A stretch of DNA of 64,000 bases, from NCBI GenBank assembly GCA_037367355.1, contig CM074699.1:2232001-2296000 (forward strand), given 5' to 3'. Shown here in pieces: positions 12,320 through 24,501 of the stretch (the stretch's first letter is position 1; each line of letters begins with the position of its first letter). The position numbers and the translations under genes were made by a program. The DNA is from Neoscytalidium dimidiatum (Eukaryota > Ascomycota > Dothideomycetes > Botryosphaeriales > Botryosphaeriaceae). Below the pieces are notes generated by a model. The model worked only from the letters and a program-made list of their open reading frames with translations. It did not search any database and was not told the DNA's origin.

Positions 12320-14598
12320 ATGACCACGTCGCGCCTCCAGACGATGCAAGCCTTCGCTCCGCCGCCCGCGCCTGACTCTCCCCCCGACCTGACCGACTCC
12401 AAGTCGTCCAAGTCGTCGTCGCTGCCGGACTCGAGTCTCTCCGAGCTGCCCGGCCCCCATGACATCTCGCACTTCGAGGACATCACGCTCGACGACATCA
12501 AGACCGCCGCCGTGGATGCCGACAAGCGCGATTCCGCCAAAGCCTTCGTCCCGCGCTCGCCAATGGCTCCGACTGCGACCCTCACCCGCTCCACCACGCT
12601 GCCGCACCCGGCTGCCACCCCGGGCCGCGACCTGACCACTTCCGCGAAACCCAACAGGCCGGGCCTGCACGTGAATGTCAATGGCAATGCGAAGGAGACC
12701 TCCTCGACGCTTGGAATCCCCAGCCGCCGTGGCATGCGGAGGGGTTTCATCAGCCCCTCCACGCCCTCATTAACCCCCGGCCGCCAGTCCAGGTCCCCCT
12801 CGCCTGCAGGCGGCGCCGCGCGCTCTCCTCGATCTCCCTCGAAGCGCTTCACTGCTCCCCCTTCGCCGACTTCGCGCAACAGCTCTCACGATTTCCGACC
12901 CGGCCTGATGCCCACCGTACGCAGACAGTCATGGCAGCCTGGCAGGAAGACGGTGGAGGAATTGGAGGCCGAGTACCATGACTCGGACGAGGATCTGCCC
13001 GACGACGCCATCATGTGGAATGTCCCCATGTCGCCCCGTCCGCCTCACCAGCGCGCATCGCGATCTCCCTCCTTTTCTTCGGTCGCCGAAAGCGTTTCCG
13101 AGACAAAGCCCCACGACAATGGCCGGCCGAAGTCTCCGTCGCGATCCTCCACCGGATCTTCCTACGCCGCATCGACCCACAGCAGTATCCCCGAAGACAG
13201 CGAGCTTGAGATATCCCGGACAAAATCGTGGGGAGACGCTTTAGGGGACTTGTCACGGGAGGCGAAGGAGCTCACTGAGGCCTTGGAGGAATATGCTGAA
13301 GAAACGGAACGTCAGCGCGAGGCAAGGATCCAAAGTGGTGTCGCATCGGCACGCCCGTCGATAGAAAAGAAAAAGAGCAGCCCATCGCTCGTTCAATTAC
13401 CCCCGATCCAAAAGGGAAACATCATGATCGATCCGCTGCCGATCAGCAAGGAGAAGGAGAAGGTTCTGAGTCGTACCAGGCCGAGCTGGTTACCGCCTAA
13501 GGATCAGAAAGAAGAAAGGAAGCATTTACGGGAATATCAGAAGATGATGGCGGCTGCGCAGGAAGCTGGCAAGTGCACACCCGGTAATAACCAGAAAGCC
13601 TATTTTACTAATTAGCAGCAGAAAGGCGCATGGCTGCCAAACTGCAAGAGAAGCAGCAGCAACGCGACACCACTCAAACATCGATTTCGCGCATCTGGGA
13701 CCAACACGTCCTCCCCAACTGGGACCAGGTCATTAGCGAACCACGCACCCGCGAACTCTGGTGGCGTGGCGTTACACCTCGTAGCCGTGGTACTGTGTGG
13801 AAACGGGCCATCGGAAATGAGCTTGGCCTATCCGAAACTGGCTACAAGGCCGCGCTAGAGCGCGCAAAGAAGCTGGACAAGAAGCTCGCGAAACTTGACC
13901 CCGAGTCGCGAAGCAATGCGCGCGAATCGGTCTGGTTCGACAGTATCCGGCGAGATACCAACGACGCTTATCCTGAGCTGAAGATCTTTCAGGTCGGCGG
14001 ACCGCTGCACGAGAGCCTTCTCGATGTGCTTATGGCGTACGCGATGTACCGCTCCGATGTTGGCTACATTTATGGAACTCACCTGATTGCCGGCCTCTTA
14101 ATTCTCAATATGGCACCCGCAGACGCGTTCATCAGCCTGGCCAACATCTTGAACCGACCCCTTCCCATGGCTTTCCTTGTGAACGATACCAATGCCATGC
14201 GCCGGGCTCGCGATCTCGTCCTCAAGACTCTTCACTACAAGATCCCTAAGTTGCACTACCATCTCACCGAGGGAATTTCTCTGGACCCCGAAGAATTCCT
14301 GGATCCGCTCTTCCGCACGATGTTCTGTCACGGTCCCGGGCTGGATATATCCAGCCGTATCTGGGACGTGTACGTGTTCGAGGGCGACAAGTCGCTTGTG
14401 CGCGCTGCCGTTGGAGTTTTGGATGCATTAGAAGGTCGGCTGTACGGAAGCAGAGAAGAGGTTCTGGATCTTCTGGGATGGAACGCTAAGAATGAGTGGG
14501 GCGTCAAAGATGAGGATGCATTTATGAGAGGCGTTCGAAACGCTGGCAAGGTCGATTCTGCCAGTAACGGCGTGGTGAGCCCCGGAGGCGGGCGGTAA
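12320..14598 (+). CDS. TBC-domain protein (Rab-GAP family), possibly non-catalytic
   Basis: Two exons, 12320-13568 and 13619-14598, joined across a GC-AG intron (donor GCAAGT, acceptor TAGCAG, branch-like TACTAAT), give 742 residues. Without this splice the frame ends at a stop near 13615. Residues 1-400 are Ser/Pro-rich and disordered; a charged coiled segment ([14 protein letters not shown]) precedes a TBC domain at about 460-680 ([37 protein letters not shown]). TBC proteins stimulate GTP hydrolysis by Rab GTPases in vesicle traffic. The arginine-finger motif IxxDxxR reads IRRDTND (no Arg) and the glutamine-finger YxQ reads YIYG, so both catalytic fingers appear absent. ATG codons at 12038, 12044 and 12050 would add up to 94 low-complexity residues; I chose 12320 because the following stretch resembles the N-terminus of related fungal proteins. 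Confidence 0.85.
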
Positions 14599-17500
14599 AT
14601 TGCAACCACCCCAACAACGCCGTACCGTGGAATCCCATGTCCGAACATCTGAACCGGCCCCCGTGAGAGCCAGACCACAACGCCAGAAGAGTCGCTCCTG
14701 GAGAGAAGAAAGGAGAAACACTTGTAAAAAGGGGAAATACGTGCATACAACGTAATTACTAATCCCGAGAGAAGCGAGGCGGGGCGGCGACCAAGGCGCA
14801 GTGAACCAATAATGACGGCAATCAGGGGGTTCGGATTTCGGCATGGTGCGCCGCAATCACACTTTCATGAGGGCAAGACTCGTCACGGCATACCAGCATT
14901 GATTTTTCTATTTTTTTTTTCCCTTCGCGGATACCGGCCGACTCATAACACGAGCACGACTACGCATCGACCATTATTATTTCCTTTTTCCCGCGGCATA
15001 CCGTAACGAGACCCACGGCTAGGCGACTGATTGTCTTTCCATCATCCCTAGGCTTCTGTCCAACTTGTTTCAGCCAGCCTGGTGCTCCGAACGCTCACTG
15101 TTTTCGCATCAGTTTCTTTGGCCCTAAGATTCTCTCCGGTTGATCCATCCTTCGCCAACGGCGAACCTCACCATTGTCACATTTCTGTTTAAACGATAAA
15201 TTATATTCCGGAGCTGGAGATTCCGAGTTCCGCAAGAGGCCGAGACGGCGGATACATTTCCCTTGACACTCTTCATACCGTTCGATGGGCTCCATTTATT
15301 TCTCCCACTTGTCTTCTCTCTCACAGGCCCAGCTGGCATCATCTCCTCTTGCGCAACAGCTGGGCATTTGAAAGCAAACAAGTTTTTGCTTGTGGGTGAT
15401 TCGTACCACACAATGCAGCACGTGGCACAGCTTGCCGAGTCTCTATTTTCCTTGACTACTCTTCTTCTGATGCCGAGTGTTGTTTTAGAGTTGGCTTTTC
15501 TCATATTCTTCGGAATGACCACACGCAATGGTCTTGATTATTCACTTTTCTTTTGGTACTTCTCTTCTTTTTTCTCTTCTTGGGAGAGACTTCTTTTTTT
15601 TTTTTCTTCCCCTTCTTTTTCCTTGTCATCGTTAGATGGTTCTGGTCGGGTGGAATGAGTTTTTTTTTTTTTTTTTTGCTGTTTCTGCTTTTAGTTCTGA
15701 ACGGCTGCGAATTGTGGGACTATCCACACGTTAAAGGAAAGGGAACGGTGTGTACAGAGATCAGGTTGGGAAAGTTGGCTATTGTCTGCTGTTGAGGAGT
15801 TTGTAAGCATTTGGAGGAAAGGTTCGCCCCCAGCCACATACGCCGCACGCGATCAATGAGAAAGCGCAAGATTGGAGCTTCTGTCAAATGGTTCCGTCCC
15901 GAATGGCATGTGACAACGATAGTGATGAGCTGTGTTGACTCGAGTAAGTGGGGGATAGGATGAAAGGCTGCCACGTCTGTTGTCGTTGATTCTCCGCTGC
16001 TCCACCATGCATTGAGATTCGGACGATCTGCAGCGCTTGTTGTGTCCGTTGCCGAGCGAGTACGAGCGCGCGTGTGGGGAGGAGTGTGATCGTAGTACGC
16101 GTGCGTATGATAACAAGTCACGGACTGAGGCGTGGCTTCGGGTACGGACAAGCGTTGGAAGAAGACGGAAAGCCACGCTTGTTCGGGCTAAGAAGTGTGT
16201 GTGTGTGTGTGTGTGTGTGTGGGTTATCTCAAATCAAACGCCCCAACCATGGCGGCTTCCGGCATGTGTGGAGAACCGCAGGAAAAGCTAGCGTCCGAAC
16301 GAAAGCCGGAGGGGGGCAAGTTTATGCGAACAGGTCATTCACTCATTCATTCATCCCCGGTCGCGGTCTGTGGTGTGTGGGCTCGCGGTGATGCTGGGAT
16401 CTCCGCTGCTCTCGTTTCTTCTGACGTCTCATCTCCGCCCTCCTCCACAAACGCTCTTCCTGCTTCTCGTCGGCGGGCCCCGCACATTGCTGGCTGGCGA
16501 TCATGCAGAACGTGAGGTTGATGATGAGGTCCGTGGCGTGAGAGACTACCGCAAGCCACAGGGGAGCGGAAGCATGCCGGGCGTGGATTACCGCTTCCGG
16601 CAGCCTCATCCGATAAGGACGAAGCCTTTTCCCCACGTCGTAATCTCTTTTCTCTTCCTCTTACCAGCGCTGCCAATCATCAGCCGATTGAGCTGTTGTC
16701 CTGACATCCCCGGGACGAGACGAGCACCCAAGGCAGCCAGCGATGCAGCGGGCCGTGTTCCTCTAGCTGGCGGCGCCGGGCCATCGAAACTCTGATACAT
16801 TGAGCCTGAAGTACAATACGCTCCCGTCGCCGTCGCGGCCAACCATCCACAGACCAGGCTCGCACGGCAACAACAAAGCCCGGTTTCTCCGATTGCGGAA
16901 ACCTAGGTTCTGGGACGGCGGGTCTCTTCCTTACTATAGGGCAGCCAGTAATCATAAGCACAAGGAAAAGAAGGTACCTACGGTAACGGGATCTTACGTC
17001 CAGCGGGGAAAAAGAAAAAAAAAAAAAAACAGAAAAAGCTTCGTTCACGCCGTCCGCTCCTTGTCCAATTTCCACAGCCCACCAGCGCACGGCGCAGCGC
17101 GGTGACTGAGATCACTCTGCAACAAATAAAAAAAAAAAAGAGGAATGAACGGTCTAGACTGTTGTGCCACCCCGGTGTCTCCCGTGTAGGCGAGGTGCAT
17201 CCCGGAAACCTTATTGCCTTCTCCCCGTGTTTTTTTTCCACAGCGCTAAGGTTGGTATCGCAGCTTGTCTCTCTGCGCTTCCTGCGATGCGGCGTGGCAC
17301 GTTAAGCGCCTATGTGCCCTTTTTAAGCTTATCCTACCACACGCCCTTCTTTGCAATTCCGCGTCAGACCTAAAATCCCACCCGGCAGCTTAGTGCCGCG
17401 GCCTATTCTAAGGAAATTTTCTCTTCACTTCGTAATAAGGTTGCATCGTTTTCGAGGCCGTTGCATCATCTTATGCGCTTCAAGTTAGGCTTTTCTCTTT

Positions 17501-19172
17501 TCTTTTTCTCGCCCCCCTCCCCACACCTTTCGTCGCCCTCTCTAATTTTTGCCAGGCGCGAACAGAAAGCCACTACATCTCGGTCAAAGTCCCTGTTGTC
17601 AGCTCGATAGGGATTCGTGCTTCTACCACGCGAGCCGACCGGGATGCAGGTATGTACGAGTTGGATAGAACGGAGCCTTCTTCCCCGGTAGCAGGATTGC
17701 TGAACCCGCCCGCTCCAGAGGAGGGAAAAAACAAAAAAAAAAAAAAAGGAGACGCTCAACCTCAACAACGGTCGAGGTGCGTGAGCAGTAGGCCAGATAT
17801 GCGCAGCGGCGGGCATACACGCGGGGGTCATTCTGCAGGGTTCAAGGGGGCGAAGGGGTGCGGAAGTGATTCGTCCCTTGCAGCTGAGCACGCGGCAGTT
17901 GTGAGGAACCGGAAGGGTGCCCCTGCAAGGGGAGGGCGGACAGGGACAAGGGAAGTGACGCAATGCGCGTCTTAACTGAGTGTTGAGTATGATGACGTCG
18001 CGAGTCGTGAGCCAATGCTCCCCCTTGCATGCGGGGTTTGCTGAAGGTAATGAAGGAATCGAGCATGCATGTGCTTTCCCGGTTCGGAAGAGTGCAGCAT
18101 GCAGAGGGAGGTAGTCAAACGGCGTGCATGCGCGCTTTGCCTGCTCAAGCCATCTCTCGTTGGAAAGAGGGAGACGATTGCATGGCCTTGATTGCGAAAC
18201 GTACCAATCCAGCAGGAGTCTATTGACTAGCAGAGTTAGCTACCCTTCCTACTACGCCCCAACATGAGAGGAACGCTAAAGCTGCAAGTCAGCACGAGGG
18301 TTTCGCGTCTACTTCGCCTCGGAGGCCTGCTGCAGCTGACCCTGTTCAAGACTTCGTGCAAGGATCTCGGCTCCGATGGCAAGGAACGTTGTCAGAGGCT
18401 CAAGAGCGAGGCTGTGGCAGAAGATATCGATCGCCGCCTACGTTGCTGGCACCGCATTCCAAATGTTGGAATACCCGAACATGAGAACGTCGACCAAGCA
18501 TCTACCATTCATTGGGTCAGGCGATCAGCAGGAACAAGGCAGCACACGGCAAGAGTCTGCTCCTTCCATCCATTGCGTCGGGCCCAACAAGTGGCGCACG
18601 CATATACATTCTTATTGACAGCCCTACCAAGCGCTCGATCAAAGAGTGACAACTCATCCTGCCCTTGTTGCAGATATTTGCTTTTTTTACAGCCAAAATC
18701 TCACTTCAGAAGGTAACTGTATCATCGACACAAGCATAGAATTTGATCTGTCATACCGTGCGATGAAGCGGTCGGATAACAGCTCCGCACGTGGCCGGCT
18801 TTGATTTGTGTATGGCATCTGTAGATGCCGAAATACGCGGGTGCCGCACTCCTAAGCTGATTCCCAAAACTCCATCGCAGCACTGATCTGTATGTACTAT
18901 TGTCTTTTATCCTTGAAATAGCTAGTCGAATTGGGCTAATCTAATTGGTTACGAAATGTAAGTTCTTTCACCCCGGAAGGCTACCTCAAATAGCAATGAG
19001 ACGTAGAAAAACGGAACTCCTTTTGAAGCCACAACCGTGAGAAGTCGATCACCCAGCTGCCTTGCCCTTTCTTTTCAACCATCGGCATGCTAGATAGACC
19101 ATGCTGAAGAAAGGGATTGAGAGCACAAAGCCGATTTCGTATAAAGTAGTCACGTGTTGCTCAGCATTTTGA
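14599..19172. other. Long region (4.6 kb) without a supported gene
   Basis: I find no frame here with domain signatures or a consistent exon series on either strand. It contains T-rich runs (near 15592-15605 and 15661-15677), A-rich runs (near 17015-17029, 17128-17138, 17731-17746) and a GT microsatellite. Open frames such as 15263-15658 translate to Phe/Leu-rich strings that follow the T-rich composition. Non-coding RNA genes or a diverged gene with small exons cannot be excluded by eye. No run matching a TTAGGG-type telomerase template was noticed. Confidence 0.5.
16195..16220. repeat. GT dinucleotide microsatellite
   Basis: An uninterrupted run of about 13 GT units, in the long non-coding region. 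Confidence 0.95.
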
Positions 19173-22100
19173 TCACGGCCCGCTCATCTGATCCAACAAA
19201 CCCTCCATCCGGGAGATTTGCTTCTTCGAGATTGCTGAGTCTTTTCCCCAGTTCTTGCTCAGTAACCAAGTCCGTACTTGCTTCTCATGACTGGAAATAT
19301 CCTCATTGACCCGGATGAAAGCGCTGGCAATGCGTGTGCGGGATTCCATGGCAGTCCTCCTCTGTGTCTCGTACTCTTTGAGGTGATATTCTTCCATCTG
19401 CTCGATCAATCGTAGTCCGTCTCTGTCATAGTCGGTGATGATATCCTCAATGGCTGTTTCCGAGTCGATCATGTGACGTACGAAATGCTACGCAGTCGTT
19501 AGTCACGCAATGCTCATGCTTTGCCTTTACCTCTTATGTGGACTTCGCATGATGATCGACTTTAAGCTTACCCTTGAGATGCGCGCAAGCACTTCAAACA
19601 TGCCCCTCTGGTGCGGCTTTAGCGATGCCTCCCATTCTTTTGCTTCCAAAATCTCCTCCGACTCCTCATACATGGTGGAAGATTCATCCGTCGTACTTCC
19701 GTCACCTGTAGACTCAGTGAGCACGTCCATGGCCTCGTCGATCATTTCCACCAATGTTCGGTCGACATCCTCGCCATCGACCTGGCCTTCCTGATCAAAC
19801 ATGACAGTCTTGGGCTCGACACAGGAAAGTCTTTTGGTCTTTTCTATCTCCTTACGTAACTTCCGCATGAAATATGTCTCACCTTTGCTCTGAATGGAGC
19901 TTGAAGTAGCTTTGTTAAAGGGGTCAGTTGGAGGAGGAGCAGGCGTCTGCAAGGACTTCGACTCGTTCAACAAGTTTTGAGGAACACGTGCAGTAATAGC
20001 TTTCGAATCTTCCTCAGGGGGCCCGGGAGCGATCTTGCGATTGCTGGAAAGAACACTCTTGGCTCGAGCTTCTTTGAGCCGGTAAGCCCTCGGTATACCC
20101 GGAGAATCCAAACTTTGTACCATTGTGGACTCGGCATCTTTATCAGCTATGACTGCTCTCTGAACATCTGACGCAGCTCCATTAGACAAATAATGCTGTT
20201 CACGATGGAGCACTGTTCTTGGAGACAGCCCCGATCCGGCACGCGCCTTATCGTCAGGTGGCTGGGCTCCAGGCCAGAATGTATTCTCCATCGGCAATTT
20301 CGCGGTGGTGGACATAATCCGGGCTTCTAAGGTCGGAGAAATGCATGAAGGTTCGACAATATGCCTAGATTGAGACTGAGATTGGGCCGCGGGTGTCAGA
20401 CCATTATACGTATCTGTTCCCAGGGCTGGCTCAACCGCAGTGGTTTGCGGAGACAACTGAACTTCGTTCTTGCGAGGGTGCGGGGAGGAAATGATCCCAA
20501 TTGGAACAGCTTCATCATCAAATTGGGCCGCCAGACTTGCCGTACTTGGGGAAGAGGGCTCTTCAGGTGTGCTTCCATCCGGCCCTTCATCCTCGTCCAT
20601 CAAAACCTGGCCACTTGGCTCTGCTTGATCGTCCCGCTGCTTTTCTTCTCCAGCTCTCAGGCTTATCGGTCGACGTTTTTCTCTTCCATGTGGGAGGTCA
20701 GCGGCTGGTGAACGTTTTCTAGGCAACAACGGCTGTTTTGATTGGTTTGATGTTGGAATAGCCTCTTCCCCGTCAATCAAAGTGCTAAAAGTGTCCGCCT
20801 CGCGTCTCATCCTCGGTCTCCCAGAACTATACGTCGTCTGGAACGGGGTAGCCGGTCGTGGGGTGCTCTGGGCTGGACATCGTCCCTGGCTCTGCGGACC
20901 GACGGGGCCGGATGAGGCTATCTGAGGGTCTTTGGATATCTTTTCGTCAAGGTTTCGATTTTTGATAGCAACGCCACCCTCAGAGACCAGCCTCACCCGA
21001 GATATGGAGAGTTTTCCGGACTTTGCGTGTTTGTTTACTTTTTGCTGCCCTTTCCCTGGGACGGCTGCTGCTGGCGGCTCTTTGTCTTTGCTGTTATGTG
21101 TATCTGACCTGTTCCCACGATTAGTAGGCTTCGAGCTTGTAAGTTTTGTAGCAGATCCGGCAGTTGATTTGACAGCAGGATCTTTGGCTCGCCCGTCATT
21201 CCCCTTGGAATAGCCCATCTTCGCTTTATCGTACTGCTTTCTCAGCTTATGTTGCCCACTGTCACTGGCCGAAGACGGATCAGGCTCTTCAGCCGAGCTG
21301 AGGACAATCGCCTCGTCTTGGGTATCGCCGATTCTCGATGACTCCTCTGCATGACTGATAGATTTGTTGTTGACGAATTTCGAGTTTTCCTTGGGTGCGA
21401 GAGCGTTATTTGGATCTTCCTTCTCTTGGATGTCGAGAAAGCTTCCAAAATTTCCATCAGAACACTGGTTTTCTTTTTTGTGTTTGGTGTCATCCGTTTT
21501 CCCTCGCACGCTCACAGTTGTTTTCCTAACATTTGGTTTCGCTGGTAAAACATGCTTGCGGAGTACTTTCTCATCATTTTGTACATCTTCTTCAGGCTCC
21601 CCTGGGAGAACGAGATTCCTGGGCTCCTCATTAGACGAATGCTGAGCCGCCGTGTTTTCCTTCCGCGCGTGCCGATTGGGACTTTCAGAATCAGATTGCC
21701 TTGCTGCCGCCGCCGTTGCTCTCGTCAAGCGGCTTGGAGCTTTGCTCCTGGGTTCTTGCTGATGAGACGGGAGATATTCCTCATCTGCCCCATGTTCGGG
21801 GCCTTGATCTTTTCTCTTGTGGCGACGAAGCTGTTTGGAGCGCGTTTGAGGAGCTTCAATCTGTCTAAGGTTTCTTTCTGGTTTGGCGACCGTTCTATCC
21901 TCCCTAGCCTTCGTTTTTCTTGGTTCGTCAGGTGGAATACTCGGCCCGGAACTCTCTTCTGGGACATCGTAAATACTCGCATTCTTGCCGAGAGGGCCAG
22001 TATGCTTCTTCCAGGGCTGGTTTGAGATTCGATCCGTCTCTTCATTATTGTTCGAATCCGAATTTACTTGATCGGGAACATTTTCCCCCTTTCGCACGGA

Positions 22101-23444
22101 ATGTGACGTGCTTAACACCCGCTTTTTAGGCGGAAGTTCAAAGTGCGACACTGTAAATTCATTATCTTGCCGAGCTTGCTCGGTGGTGGCCATAGATTTC
22201 GGCGGTCCGGTCTGGCGCCTTTTTGCCGCTAGTCTCTTCGATCTTACACCTAGCTTTGTACCTTCTTCGCGATCTTTTGAAGTTGTGGAAGCTGTTCCAT
22301 GAGGGGGAGTGCTGGGTGCTTGTTCCATGTTGCCAGAGTCATTGCCTCCATTGAAGGGCGGGCCAGTAATACTGGATGATCGCATGACCTGTAAGGATCT
22401 CTGTTGAGAAGATCTTAGTCCTTCACCGCATCTTCTCCTGATAATCAGCGCTGCATCCTTCGCCTCTCCTTCATCACCAAATTTCAGGATAATTTCCTCG
22501 GTATATGAAGGAGTCGCATTGACCGTGTAAGTATACGACCCAAAGCTGGGTCTCAGCTTCAGAATCACGGTCAGATCTGGAGCCAAGACAACCTCCTGCA
22601 TGCTTTCGAAGGGTACATCCACGATAACGATATGAGTGATGGCCGGTGGGGGAATGATGATGGTTAATTGATCTTCGAGAAGTGCCGCGATCCGTGCGTC
22701 ATGGTTATCGTAATACCAGCCTTTGGGGGCCTCGATGGTACCAGGATAAAGGACACTCGTGGAAGAGCTGAGTACAATTAAAATTGTGTCAAGAAAAGAG
22801 GCACTGGAGCGACCCACCTTTGAGGCATGGTCAGGTTATCGAGGATATCCTGCAGGTGGCTCAGCCACTCCTGGGAATCGTCGACAGCGAAAGTCACTGG
22901 TGGCGCTTGGCTTGGCCAAAAAAGCTCCTGGTTGACTTTCTGGGAATGAAGTTGCTTCATAATGGTACAAGAAACGAATTTGAGATCTTCTTTCTCCTCG
23001 TGTTCCAAGACCAGTCTTCCGAGACCTTTCAGCTCATGGCTAGCTGCAGGGCCCGGACGGCCGAGCAGGGAGGCGGTCCTTTGAGAATGCTTGCAGAGCT
23101 CAGAGAGGAGCAAGCCAGACTGCAAATTCTATTAAACGGCCATGGCCAAGTGAGCATGATGGGCACTTACCCATCGTCGTAGGAGTGTGTTGTGGGCTGA
23201 GCTCAAGAAGAGGCGAAGTAACCCGGTAGAGAAGTCTTTTCCAAGCTTATCGGATAGATTTCGATCATTTCTAGCTGCCAATGTTTCCTTTGCAAGGTGA
23301 GTCTCAGCTCGATCATCACATTGAACGAAGGCGGCTTACAATCACCACACATAGAGACCTGCAGCCGGAGGCGTTGCCTTCTGAGGCGAGAGCGGTCCGG
23401 ATTCTGGTCCGCAAGTCGTCGATGTTCAATTCGCCGCGCGACAT
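19173..23444 (-). CDS. Large protein with N-terminal helical/PH-like region and C-terminal coiled coil; candidate meiotic axis protein (Red1/SYCP2-like)
   Basis: Exons: 23444-23340, 23287-23171 (or from 23302), 23119-22818, 22767-19572, 19487-19173; introns are mostly 50-52 nt, the last 84 nt. About 1344 residues. Residues 1-175 look helical (GLLLSELCKHSQRTASLL). About 194-290 form a beta-rich segment (GWYYDNHDARIA, LTVILKLRPSFGSYTYTV) that resembles a PH-like fold. About 300-1200 is highly charged and disordered (Lys/Arg/Ser/Glu-rich). About 1215-1344 is a predicted coiled coil (LRLIEQMEEYHLKEYETQ). The order ARM-like, PH-like, disordered, C-terminal coiled coil is that of meiotic chromosome axis core proteins Red1 and SYCP2, which form filaments through the coiled coil. 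I recognise no decisive sequence motif, so the function is inference. The second exon's 5' boundary is ambiguous (acceptor CAAAG or GCTGAG). Confidence 0.8.
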
Positions 23445-24501
23445 GGCTGAGGAATGAAGTGGGGGTGGTGCGAGAAACAAGGCTGTGTTCTGGGAGGTGA
23501 GGTGGAAACAGTGGGAGGAGGTGAGAGGACAAGACAGAACGGGGCAAGAAGAGCCTCTCTAACGGCAGGAACTACGACACGGAGGCCACAGAGCCCCGCG
23601 CGACGCGCCGCAAGCGTACCTCAACGGCACACGATCGAGAAACCGATAAATGAGAGATCGGAGGCGATGGGGACGCTGAAATGTGCTGAGAATAAATGCG
23701 GGATGCTGAGCTGTTCCACCCATGGCATTCCTGAAGCTTGCACGTGCCAACCGGCTGGGTCATCTGAAGCGATCTCATAGCTGCATACCCACAGAGAGAG
23801 AGAGAGAGAGAGTACTTACTGCTCTCCCTCTACAAGTAAGGCGAGGCTCATAGCAGAAAGTTACCATGGCCGACACGTCTAATTCCCCGGCCAAGTTCAA
23901 CAGGGCTGTAGTCCGCATTATCGCTTACACGGTAGAATGCGGCATTGGTGCCTCTCGACCATCAACTTAAGCCGCCAGATTGGCAATTATCCACCTCATA
24001 ACGACTACCCACTCACGATTCCACGCGCTTCTTCACCAAAAGAATCCTAGTAATTGCTACCACTATCTCCCGGGCTATGAAGCGGACTGCAACAAGCAAG
24101 AAAAGGAGAGCGATGCTTGCACAACGGCTACATAACGGCAAAGATACCGGGCGGGTGTAGCGGGATGGTGTTGAGCGCGATGGAAAGTTGGAGAGCCGCA
24201 CACCGGGGTGCCTAAGCGGCTGGTCGGGCCAACGATCCTCGGACCAAAGCTACAGCGGGTCGGCGGGCGGCGTCCGGGGAGCGGAGAAAGGCTACTGTCC
24301 GAGCCGCGCTGCATGGGTTTGTCATCTCTCGCTCTTTCGCTCTTGCGTAGCGCAAGCTGTGGTCGTCCGTTCTCCAGTTGTTGTTATTACAGCCGCCTCT
24401 TGCACCATCCGCCTCCCAAATCGCCTTATCCTTTTGCTTCCTATTCCTGTCATCACCCCCGAAGCTTCGCCTGCCCCCGAGCCCTTTCATTTGCCCGCGA
24501 C
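23445..24501. promoter_or_regulatory. Divergent promoter region, axis-candidate gene and GGCT-like gene
   Basis: Intergenic DNA between two divergent start codons. It holds an AG microsatellite at 23793-23812. The frame of the downstream GGCT-like gene is open back to 24208, but ATGs before 24502 would add a low-complexity leader. No other gene seen. Confidence 0.5.
23793..23812. repeat. AG dinucleotide microsatellite
   Basis: An uninterrupted run of ten AG units in the divergent promoter region. Confidence 0.95.

Noticed and set aside
15263..15658. 131-codon hydrophobic frame that could look like a membrane protein
   Set aside because: The hydrophobicity comes from T-rich DNA (Phe/Leu/Ser codons) and ends in homopolymer runs.
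14599..19172. Telomerase RNA gene near TERT
   Set aside because: I looked for a template complementary to TTAGGG-type repeats (CTAACCCTA-like) here and elsewhere and found none; the two genes are usually unlinked.
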